A stretch of DNA of 64,000 nt, from positions 9,016,001 to 9,080,000 of the forward strand of contig SMMW01000575.1 in the NCBI GenBank assembly GCA_004794655.1, in the 5' to 3' direction. Made by a program: the position numbers and the translations under genes. Below the pieces are notes generated by a model. It did not search any database and had not been told where the DNA came from. It saw only the letters and a program-made list of their open reading frames with translations. Position 1 is the stretch's first letter; each line of letters starts with the position of its first letter. Below are positions 47,401 to 59,200 of the stretch, in pieces. The stretch comes from Marisa cornuarietis (lineage: Eukaryota; Mollusca; Gastropoda; Architaenioglossa; Ampullariidae).

Positions 47401-47809
47401 GTATATTGAACAGCCATTTAACAGAGAATACTTATATTATTTCAACCTACCAGAATCTCTTTATTACTCCGATCAGTCGGGTAGGTCTTTAAAGCAACAT
47501 AAACGGTTAACAAACAGCAAATATAACACCGTCCCATCTTTGGTTTTAGAGTTTTGTTACCTTACTGGTCTGACATGCTTCGTCGCTGTGTTTGGAAGGG
47601 AAAAGTGCTTCCACTTCAAGGCGATTTCGCTCTGTGGAGGATGGGGGTTTGGGGAGATATAGGGGAGTAGAGAATGGAAGGGGCGAGGAGGGGAAGGGGT
47701 TAGAGTAGGTGTGGTTCTTAAATATGTCATCCTAGTAAGGAAGTGGATGGCACACATAAATCCAGTTGAGAATACCGTACTGTCAAACAGGCAATTCAAG
47801 CAGCATCAG

Positions 47810-47812
<3 letters not shown>

Positions 47813-47898
<86 letters not shown>
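47813..47898. repeat. CA microsatellite, 43 uninterrupted units
   Basis: A pure dinucleotide run of 86 bases. It makes a spurious Thr/His-rich frame. Confidence 0.99.
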
Positions 47899-47899
<1 letters not shown>

Positions 47900-47997
47900 T
47901 CAGGCAAATACATTTCTAGAAATGATGCAGGTGGGAGAAAATTAAACTGAAAAACAAACTAAATAATGACAGCTGCAGCTAGGCCCAAGCATATTTA

Positions 47998-50805
47998 AAG
48001 GGCAACCCAAGTGCAACATTTTTTCTTTATGATGGGGCTGAGTATATAATTGCGCATAATTTTCAAGATATATGTCTTCAAATATCGGCATTCTCACCTG
48101 CCACTAGGAAAGCAGAAGGAAAATACCCGCTAAGCAAGAGAGTTCCATTACGTATAAGCAGTATTTGTAACAGCAAGCCCAGCAAATCTATGCATGTCTT
48201 CTAGTCAGAGGAAGAAACATCGCTCAGATTGTCGCGATTATTTTTGCCCAGAAAATGAAATGGCTGATTTTGGAATACAGCCCTACAGATTTGAACTTTA
48301 TTTAGAAGCTTAGACTGAAGTTAAAAAAAAATCCAACAGACTGGTAAGTAAATCTTCTCCAGATCAAAATTTAATGGGCAACAATCAGGGTCATACGTTG
48401 TATTATTATTATTATTAATTGTCTGTTGCTAAGTGGATGCATTTGAGTTAATTTTTCCATGTGTATTATTGTTAATGAAATATAAACACATTTCAAATGT
48501 CCTTTTGTCTAAGATAAACTCCTTATCTTAGACAAAATAGATGATAGATGTTCAATTTACAGCATTGCATTTTATTTTATTGTTACAATTGACTGATGAT
48601 AATGACCTTTTTACCTTTAAAAGTTTAATAATATAAAATTATAAAAATTTTAGACACATTTATCGATGAAAAGCATTTCTTTCTCATATAGCTGCATGCA
48701 AAATTTATTGTTTACTTACTCGCACTTGCTGTCTTTTAAGCTCCTCATACTTTTGTCAGCATTGTGTTGGATAAGGATAGGAATGATGATGTTGTGTTTG
48801 TGACTTTGTCACGATGTTACTTTTAGACCAGAATGGTGTAAAAAGCGTCTATGTTGCATATCTAATGCTTGATCTTTGTTTAAGCTTCTTAACAGCAATC
48901 CCAGTTGGTTTTAACCGCTCGTGATTTTATATATTTGGCACTATTGCTGGAAGAATATCAATATCTCTTTGTTTTACTGAACGTTCAAGACTTGCATGTA
49001 CTGTATAAGTGACTGAATAACAATTGCTTTTAAATGTTTTGAGCAGATCCCTGAGTGCGGTATGGGAACGGTTTGCACGGCTTGTTTGGACAAAGAGATC
49101 TGTATATTAGACAGATCTCTAAACAAAGTTAATCCACTGGTGTTTGTAGCATTTATCTTTAGGAAATGACAACAACTACAAACTCCATCTGAGTGTCAAA
49201 GCAACACCAACAGCACATTGATTGTGACTTGGTCTGTTTTCTTTTACTGAGGATTGCATCCCTCCTCTTTGAATTCAGCTCATGACGATGACATTTTTAT
49301 AAATAGTACGATTTCTTCGCTTCCTGTTTTCTCGATAAATCCAAGTGTGACTAAGAGAAAAACATAATATTTCTAGTGCCTGTTCGTCATAAAAGCCACC
49401 TGAATGTGTTTTTGTGAATCTTCATGCTCTATTTCCAGCGACTTTTATTGAGCGCTCGTGTTGCCCTTTAAAGGCTAACCCGATTGCTCAGCAAAAATCG
49501 CTGGAAACAGAACTAACGCCAGTGGATTAACTTTTTTCAGAGATGTGTATATACATATCTTTGCTTTGTTCAAACGTACCGCGCAAACTTCGTTCCCACG
49601 CTGTAATTAAGAATTTGGTCAAAATAGTTCAAAATCGATTGTTATCCAGTCACTTATACAATACAAGCAAGTTTTGGACTTTCTGTAAAAGGAAGAGATC
49701 TTCCTACAGCAGTGCTTACATTTGCATACATAAAGCATGAGCTGTTAAAACCAACTAGGACTGCTGGTAAAAAGCTTACACAAAGATCAAGCACCAGATA
49801 TGCAACATCAACGGTTTCTACACCTTCTGGTCTACAAGTAACATTGTGACAGTCACAAACACATCATCAGTCGTATCCTTACCCAACACAATGCTAAGAA
49901 CAACTGACAGTGTGAGGGCACCATTGGTATGCGAGCTCGAAACAGCTAAAGAAGTGAGGGTGATAAACCTACGAGTTGCTTAAACGGGAACACACATTAG
50001 TAAGTAAATAGTAGATTTTGCGTGGAGCTAAATGAGAAAGAAATGTTTTTACATCAATAAAGATGTTGCAAACTATTGTTGTATTTTTAGTGGTAAAAAA
50101 GTCATTATCAGCAGTCAGTTATAGATGTAAAAGTACAATGCTGGAAATTAACCCTCTTTCAAATAAGAAAAATTACAGGAGTTTATTTTAGAAAAATGTA
50201 CACTTGAAATGTGTTTATATTTTATTAACAATAACACACATGGAAAAATTAACTCAAATGCATCCCCTTAGTAACAGACCATCAATAATAATAATAATAA
50301 TAATAGAATGTACACGGTAATGTCCGTGATTGTTGCCCATTAAATTTTGATCTAGTGATGATTTACTTACCAGTCTGTGAAGTAAAATCAGTTTGGACCT
50401 TTTAATCATTATTATTTTTTTTAACTTCAGTCTAAGCTTCTAAATAAAGTTTAGATCTGTAGGGCTGTATTCCAAAATCAGCCATTTTATTTCCTGGGCA
50501 AAAACAATCGCTTCTTGAACATAAGAACCTGAACGAGATTTCTTCATTTGACTCCAAGATATGAAAAGATTGCTTTGATTGAGCCACACTCCCTGTTACA
50601 AATACTACTGGCACGTAAGAGAACTCTTCAGTATAGGAGAGTAATTTTCTCCTGATTTCCTAAATGCAGGTGCGAATGCCGATGTTTGAAGGCTTATATC
50701 TTGAAAAGTAAGCATAATTATGTACTCGTATTTTGGGAATGTTTATTTTACAATAAACTTAGATCGATCATAAAGAAAAAAATGTTGCACTCGGCTTGTA
50801 CTTTA
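47998..50805. repeat. Giant imperfect palindrome (inverted duplication), arms over 1.1 kb
   Basis: The left arm (about 47998-49144) is repeated in inverse order by the right arm (about 49516-50805). Matching pairs run in order from outside in: GTGCAACATT (48011) with AATGTTGCAC (50781); ATGGCTGATTTTGGAATACA (48259) with TGTATTCCAAAATCAGCCAT (50467); CAGACTGGTAAGTAAATC with GATTTACTTACCAGTCTG; TGGTTTTAACCGCTC with an inverse GTTAAAACCAAC; and GTTAATCCACTGG (about 49127) with CCAGTGGATTAAC (49518). The arms differ by many substitutions and small indels. The unpaired centre is about 370 bases. No transposase was found. Confidence 0.88.
48259..48312 (+). pseudogene. Short conserved frame carried by both palindrome arms (possible P2X7-like first exon)
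   Basis: Both arms encode MADFGIQPYR and a nearby LYLEA followed by a stop. The right-arm copy is at about 50487-50432 on the minus strand. Downstream of the stop both arms keep an intact splice donor (ACTG|GTAAGTAAATC). An M-x-x-x-GIQPY start resembles the beginning of P2X7-C-terminal-like zinc-binding proteins common in molluscs. That resemblance is from memory and weak. If real, the palindrome copied a first exon. Confidence 0.25.
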
Positions 50806-53214
50806 ACAGATATCCACTACCGACACAAAAATATAAATATATAAAAAATGCTGGAGATGCTTCAGTTAACGTCCTTTCTTCCTTTATTCGAAAAATTATA
50901 AACTCTATGACAATGAAATAAGAATAACGTCAGAAACAATCATAGCGGTCTTGGGAATTTTATATTAAAACAACTGATCGAATATCTCTAGTTTTTTTTT
51001 TAAAACATCAATGCATATGTTGCAAACGAATGGACACACACACACACACACACACTTTGACACTGGTAAGTGCCAGCAGAAAAAGTCACACAACTGAAAT
51101 TTGTAGAATGTAAAAATTCTATTACTTATAATAATTCTAGATTATAAAAATACTTTAACTTATAATTATTGCATAAAAGTTATATACTGTCTAAAAATAT
51201 AGCTAAAACAAATCACATACCCATTACAACAATCTGATTATGTAGCTACATTGTATGCGATGCTGAAATTAACGAAACAGCATCCGTAAAATTTATATTA
51301 ATTGACAGGATACCTGCCGAGCAATCACAAAAGACAATATTTTATGGTAATCGAGTGATAACTACAAAGGTAAGCTAAGTTACATTTTTAACAATTGACA
51401 GCTGCATATGAGATGAAAGATGCTACTGCACAAGAGTAGGTTTCCTCGGGTCTCTGCCCATTGTAAAACTACACTTACTTTTGATCCAAGAAGGCAGTAC
51501 TTTCAACAATTCGTTGTGATTTTCTATGATATTTTATAATTAAGATTCAAGTTTGTTAGATAATTCCCTTAACTACAATTAATCATTTATTTGTATGCTC
51601 ACTTACCTTGTGTACGCATATTATACATTAGTGAAGACAGGGCTTTTTCCCGGAGTTTTTGGTTTCTACTCCGTGAAAACATCAAACATGCACATTTTCA
51701 TCTCTATCATTCACTGTTTTTATCAATCAGTCTAAATGATGTAATGAAACAGATACACCCAAATAACTTTTACTGTATTGCCAATAATGTATGAATGATA
51801 ACGTGTAAATGATATGCATAGGTACATCTGTCACAGAATGTCAACTGCACCATCAGCATAACATTATCTTTTCACATCACAAAGGGATCATTTATGGTAA
51901 AAATGTAATGAAGAAAATATAGCATTGCTAAGTACATACTGATTAACACTAAATGTTATTCTAATGTTCTTTCACTCTTTTCCACCTTTGTTGTCTCATT
52001 TTTTTACTTCTTTTATGTGGATGCCAGTTCTGTGTATTATACTTCACAATACTGTACTGTAATGTAATACCTCTAATGCTAATAAGATTTCATAATTATT
52101 CTCATCACCAGCTCCTATTGTATTTGTTGGTGTATTGGGTGATTCTACTTCTTATATGGCAAATAACCAACGTTATTAATCACAATGGGCAGTTATGACT
52201 TGGGAGGTGTGCTCTGTTAAGAAAAACAGAAACAAATATAGAACAAGTGCTAGTTACAAGACAAGGATAAGGCAAGTGGTGTATCATAGTAAAACATACA
52301 CTTAATTGTACATCTAAAACCATTCGTAAAGAACAACATTATACACGTTTTCTCTTTTCCACTTTTTAGCCAACATTTTCATTTTGTCCCAAGATATGGA
52401 CTTCATCTCTGCTTTTACCATTCCGCACCAATTTGCCTATAGTCCACTCTTCTTTATGACAAAGAAACTGAAAGTCTACATTGATTCTGTTCAAAACGAG
52501 AGTGATGTCCTTTCGCCTAAGGGTGGTTGGTGACTGCTCTCCTTCACTTTTAATATTTGCCGGTTGATTTTCGTGAGATTTTGTGTCTAACGTTCATCAG
52601 TACATCTGCTACGATATTTTCTACGTTCCTGGATTGATTTCTGTGTCTGCGTCACTTTTCATCTATTCCTGGGCCATTTTATTTCTACCGTCACATCTGC
52701 GCCATCTTGCTATTACTTAGCTTTTAGATCTGCGCATCGGCAGTGTCGACTTGAAACTCTGGTTACGTTTCTGCAGCTGCTTCAGAAAGTTTTGATGTCG
52801 AGCTATCACAGTAAGCTTTGCGAGTAGTATAGGCAAGTCTACAATGACTGACATCATATATCCCCATGAAGTTAAGCTTACAATGGCCATTAGCGTGTTG
52901 CTCTCACAAGAGTTGTGTTGATGGAATGATATTTCTATCTGCAAAAGTTGGACCACTGCACCGATGATTGCGAGTTGAACTTCCATATAAATGTCATAAT
53001 AACTTTCAGATATTTTCAGATGCACACTTTATGGACTTATCGAATGTAATGGCAAGACTGTATTCACTGCATCTGTTCGGTGTCCCTATTCGTATCTAAC
53101 CTTCCACTGTCTTCCGGTTATCATCGCTGGTCAGCACAGAGATTGCGACCGTGATGTTGGTCGTGATGCTGCGCGTTACAAATGCAAATATTAAATTAAA
53201 TTTTAAAATTTTCA
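50806..53214. other. Intergenic, largely unrecognised
   Basis: AT-rich DNA with a short CA run (51034-51054). A minus-strand open frame at 52717-53025, best start MEVQLAIIGAVVQLL, has two hydrophobic stretches that could be membrane helices. No family, splice site or true ATG context supports it as a gene. Confidence 0.3.
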
Positions 53215-56200
53215 CTAATGGTTTCTTGTCTTATTATCAACGCCTTTTGTATCGGTAATTTTTTGGTTTCGTGCTTCAAACGGATAACCACTCTCTTCTT
53301 CATAACAATCACCGTCATTATCCGACTCGGATAAAAGGGATGTGTCTACCCTTTCATTATCCAGTCTTTTTATGTCCTTACTTGATTGCGCACTAGTCTG
53401 CTTGTCACGCAGATGGAGCTGTTCATTACAGCTATCGGAGACTACGTTAAGCGATGAATTTCTGTTACTTGTTCCGCGAAGATCTGATTGTGCGGTCCCA
53501 GAAGTTACAGAGAGCTGGCGAAATTCCGCACGAGAAAGCTGTTCAAGCTCATCATTTACATCTGGGAGCACTTTTAGTGACAATGATTTTTTGCTAGTTC
53601 TGACAGGGTGAGGTTGGGTGTTCCCAGAAGTATCCGAGGGCTGGACTTCAGGATCTGGAGAAAGTTGTTCAGCCACGCTATCTGCGCACACGTCAGAGGT
53701 CAAATCACTTTCATTTTTGCCGATACAGTTTTGATGGTCGATCATAGAAGTCGCCAAAGGTTGGAAGTCAGCAGGTGGAGAAAGCTGCTCAGTCCTGTTC
53801 TCCCTAATCACTTTCAAGATCGAAGTATCTTCAGATTGTGGAGAAGTCACACTCAGTCCAGGCCAAGAAGTTAACGATGCAGTATCTATGCCTCGAGATA
53901 TCCTTTCTGCTTGAGTACCATTCTCTAATTTCTTGTCATTAACTTTGTTTGTTCTAAAATTAGCCAGACCTTCACATTCTCTTTGCAGGTCAGCCTGAGA
54001 GTTACCCGAGGAGCAGGTGCCTTTGTTTCCTGTATTTTTGTCTTGCTTACGGGAAGCACGGGGTTTTGAGCTTTTGCCATTTCTAACACTCTTCTCCTGC
54101 GAAAACTGGAAATGACATAGAATGGTACGGTCGAAACTCTCACTATTATCACATTTAATGAAAGAGGGAAAGAGCTCAAACAGGGGGTAATGCGGATGCT
54201 CCCCTTCGGCATATCCCCACTTAATAACAGAAAATTTAGTACCATACCTTTCTTTATTCCGCCAAAGAAATTCTAAGCCGTCTTGTGTCTTCTTATTCCG
54301 ATCAAATGACTTTGTCACAAACAATACAATAAGACGTGACTTCAAACACATCTTTTGAAGACTTTCACACGCTGTCGAAACCGAAATCTCTCTCGATAAA
54401 AAGATACTGACTTGTTTACTGTTTTTTTGCATTATGTCTTTGATCTTTTTCAACACCTCCAAAGCGTCATCACTGTCTTCATCAGCATGATATATGACTG
54501 CATCCATTGTTTTGGCTATACGTTTAGGTTTAAAACTTTTGGATCTGTGCCCATTCAACTGCGAACAGGAACTATAGCCATAGGACGAACTACTCGTTGT
54601 GGAACACAAATCTGCAAAGAAAAATGAAGACAACTGCTTTTTAATAGCGTAATCTATAATTGTATAACCCAGATAGATTTATTTAGCCGAAAGCGATTTA
54701 AAATTTTGTAAAATTTAAAATTTGGCATGTGATGCACAAAATACATTAGAAGAGTATCCCCTTTAGCTAGGAATATTTGCTTTCAAGATTTGTAGCGACA
54801 TTCTTGGAGAGTTATTTAGTACTGTAGTTAGGTGAATGCAAATACTCGTCTCTACAAATAGCACCTGCGTCGAGACAGACATGAACATCAACGCAGTCAT
54901 TAGCATAAAGACTTAATTTAGACCAGGGATAGATTACATTATCACTTTTTATTATTTATCCAGTGCTTACACAGGTCTGACCACACTGAAAATAAGGACC
55001 TTCTAAGGACCTGGAAACCTATTATAAGGACCGTTCAATGACGTTTTTATGACATGCAATTAAACTACAGGTCATCAGTTTCTCATATTTCATTTTATCA
55101 CAGACTAATACGTTAAAGATGGAAGAAATAACATAGGGCACAATTTTATTAGCCATTTTCTTATAAGAGCTGAAGAAGTAAGTTTTATCTCTATGGTGCT
55201 TCTAATTCTTCCCATTTTTTTTTTGCTTTTTTGTTTTTGTTTTCATGTGTGCTTTTGAACTAGCCATAGAATAAGAAGTAATATTCAAAGGCACACGCAA
55301 AGTCCATGCTGTCCTGTTTGTTCTACATTATCCAGGTTTTGTAACCTTTTTCTTTTAACGATCTATGCTGGAACCTGCACGTTCCACCTTTGCAGGCATG
55401 ATGACTTTGTTCGCGATCTTGCCACTTGCATAACAAAATGCTTCCCCACGTTTGTTACTTCAAAATGGCCGCCCATCACTGCTATCCACGCACACAAATA
55501 AAACTTATGGATGGTTGGGTGCCAAAATGTTTCTTGGGACTGAAGTATGGAGAAGTATAGTCGAATCCAGACGCAACCCCACTTTGCTCATGGTATCTGA
55601 AGTTCATAAAAGCTGAGGAATTCTTAGTGACAAGAATGAACCAGACTAAATATTCTGACAATGTTATGATTTAAAGCATATGCAAAAAGATAGAGACAGA
55701 TATTTAGACAATCAAACACAGTTAAGTTTCAGCTCTGCAAGATGTATCCTACATAGCTGAACAATTACAGTTACTGATTAGGCATTTTTGCCTTGGGCAG
55801 TTTCTTTATTTTATTTCCTTTTGAGGAAATCGTACATTTGTTTGTTTGTTTGTTTGTGTTTAACGCCGTGCCAGCAACTAGGGCTATGTTACGGCGAGAA
55901 CAGTTAATTTACTTTAAAATTTTTAGGGACCAACCCCTAAGTATTATAACCATAACATCTAAAACACCAACACAAGGAGCAGGAACAACATAAAAGAGGG
56001 AGTGGCATATAGAAATGGGTGTTGTGGCCCCAAAAGCCACCAACAAACCAAAAAAACCAAAAACTATGAACTTATAAAACCTTAAATCTTGTGGTAAAGC
56101 CCTATTCTCCTTAAAAATGTAAAGATAGCTGCCGATGGGACGGACCTAAACAAAGAAAACAAAGAGTCTACAGTAAAAAAAAACTGCTGTCGGACACTCT

Positions 56201-59200
56201 GGAGTCCAGGACAAGCAATCAAAACATGTTCGACACTCAAAACTCCCCGGCACCAAGGACAAACTGGTGGTGGTTCATCTTTCAAGAGGTGCGACTGCGT
56301 GGCATAGGTGTGTCCTACCCTTATTCTGGTAAGAACTACCTCCTCCCGCCGCACAGGCATTCTGAAAGAGAGGGAAAGGTGGCATGTAACTTATTTTGGC
56401 CCAGAGTGTCCCAGTGGCGTTGCCACAGGGACTGAGCATAGGCCGAAAGGACAGATTTACAGTCTGCTGATACTATCGAGTGTAGTTTACCAGGAGCCTT
56501 GGCGGCCTGGTCCGCTCGAACATTGCCTGGGATACCTGCATGGCCAGGAGCCCAGATGAAAAGTCTTTTTTTCGTCGGAGTAAGGCTGCATGGATTGTAT
56601 GAATCTGGACCGCCATGGGGTGGTCGAAACGTTGGGAAAGAAGGTCTTGGAGAGTCGATAGTGAGTCTGAAATGATCAGAAAGTTTTGCTCCGAAGAGCG
56701 GTGAACATGCTGCAAGGCTAGCAAGATGTAAAGTTCCGCAGAGAAGATAGAGCAGCCATCCGCAAGTCGGGCAGAAGAGGCCTGTTGCGGCTGGCAGGAC
56801 GGAACTGCTGCCGCAGCCACCGGGCCACCGTTCGGGACTTTGGAGCTATCTGTAAAGATAGAACAGAAACCAGGAATGTCAGAAAGTAGTTCTTGAAAAC
56901 GCTGAAGAAAGATGAGATCACAGGTGTCACCTTTCTTGAAAGCGCAAATATCAAGACGGATCTCTGGAACAGGAAGAGTCCAAGAAGGAGCTGGTAAGAA
57001 AGGGAGAGTCTCTACCTGCTCCGGCTGCTTGCAAGTGAGGTGCAACACGGAGTGATACTGGTTTTTGCTCCTTGGTACGAATGGCATACAGGGCAGCACG
57101 TCGAGGTCCGAAAACAGCACGGTAAGCAGGGTTTCCAGGATGAGCTTTTAGACGACAGACATAGGATAGCATGAGTTTCAGACGACGTAGAGAAAGTGGA
57201 GGCTCACCAGCTTCTGCGTACAAACTTTATACAGGAGTGGTGCGGAAGGCACCCAAACAGATGCGGATCCCTTGATGGTGAATAGGATCAAGAATTTTGA
57301 GATAGGATTCTCGAACAGAGCCATAGATGATGGATCCATAGTCTAGCTTGGGGCGGACCAGGGCACGATACAGGCGAAACAGGACCGTGCGGTCCGTCCC
57401 CCAGCTGACATGGCCAACTACTCGAAGAACGTCCAAGGCTTTCTGACATGAAAGGCGTAAAGATTTGATATGAGGAAGAAAGGAAAGCTTTCGGTCAAAG
57501 ACGACCCCAAGAAATTTTACTTCCTGGACCATTTTGAGTACCGTGCCGTTGACAGAGATAGATGGGTTTGGAAACATGCCTCGTAGTTTACAAAAGTGGA
57601 TGCATACTGACTTTGTTGGAGAAAATTTGAAGCCATTTTCTGTCACCCACTTCTGTACACCATTTACGCACAGCTGAAGGCGACGTTCGAGACACGGTAG
57701 GGATCGGCCTCGGATGCAGAGAGCAAAATCATCTACATACAGCGAGGCCGCCAAACCTGGACAGACAGATTTCAAGATGGAATCTATTTTGATGTTAAAA
57801 AGGGTAGGTGATAGTATGCTGCCCTGCGGGACGCCCATTTCCTGTTCCTGAGGATCAGAAAGGACAGACCCCACAAGAAAAAGCCGTTGAGAGAGAAAGT
57901 TCTTAATGAAGAGAGGCATACGACCCCGGAAGCCAAGGGCGTGAAGGTCTAACAGAATACCTTGCTTCCAGGTGGTGTCGTACGCCTTCTCCAAGTCAAA
58001 GAAAACTCCTAAGACGTGTTCCTTGTTGACAAACGCATCCAAAACAAAACTTTCAAAACGGACCAGATGGTCTATGGTACTGCGGTATTGTCTAAAGCCA
58101 CACTGCAGGTTGGAGAGGAGACCACGAGATTCCAGTTGCCAGGTGAGCCGGGCATTCACCATTCGTTCGAAGGTTTTGCATAGACAACTAGTGAGAGCAA
58201 TGGGCCGGTAAGAGTTGGGATCAGAAGGATCCCTTCCCGGTTTTGGGATAGGCACCACGACTGCCTCTCTTCACGAGGGAGTAAAACAGCCGGACACCCA
58301 AATAAAGTTAAAGATGTTTAAAAGAAGAATGAGAGAGGCCTGTGGAAGATGAGTCAGCAGCTGATATGGAATGTTGTCTAGGCCAGGTGCAGAGTCCTTG
58401 CACTTTTGAAGGGCCTGCTGCAGTTCATAAAGAGAGAAAGGTAGGTTATACTGTTCCGAGTTATCTGGTAACGCTGCGCTGTTGCTACATCGCTTGCAGG
58501 TGTATCAGTCCCCTCCCATAGCTCAGGTTGAGTTTCAACTCCTTCCGTTAACTACGTGATTGTTGTGACTGCTGTTAGTGACGTTGTGTTGTGGTTGTGC
58601 GTCACGCAAACTGGACCAGCACCATTTGGAGCAACGTTGTGCCATTACATTTTGTGTTAAGCTTGGAGAATCGGCAAGTGGGACGTTTGAATGTTGAGTG
58701 AACAATTAAATTTGAACAGATTACCGTTCATCAAATTTTGACTGAACATTTGCATATGCGAAAGGTCTCAGAAAACGGGCCATTCGCGTGAGACCAGACT
58801 TTTCAGACAAATTGATGCTCCATCATGACAACGCCCATGTCACTCTGCCCTCTCCGTCACGGATTTTTCTACCTCAAAAGGCATTCCTGTGGTTCCCAAA
58901 CCCTTCTATTCACCTGACTTCAGCCCCTGAGACGTTTTCCTTTTTCCTTAACTGAAAAATGTCCTCAAAGGATGTCATTTCGGGACTTTAGAAAACATCC
59001 AAAAGAGTGTAACGGACATGCTGAAGACCATACCGGTGGGTGAGTCAGTGCCGGGCCGTGATGGCCGGCCGGCCGGCCGGCCGCTTAATTAACTGGTGTT
59101 GACAAGTTGTTTTAGGGGGATGGTGACGAAGGGAGAGAGTTTTGGGGTTTCTTTGTTTCTATTGTTTCCATTGATTTATGGTGATAAAGTCTGTTGTTGA

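Noticed and set aside
47711..47950. Open frame rich in His-Thr
   Set aside because: It is the translation of the 86-base CA microsatellite.
52717..53025. 102-codon minus-strand frame with hydrophobic segments
   Set aside because: The annotated start is GTG, there is no clear acceptor and no family. Noted only as part of the intergenic entry.
53342..53874. Plus-strand open frames opposite the TIR gene
   Set aside because: They are antisense shadows of the long TIR exon with no motif of their own.
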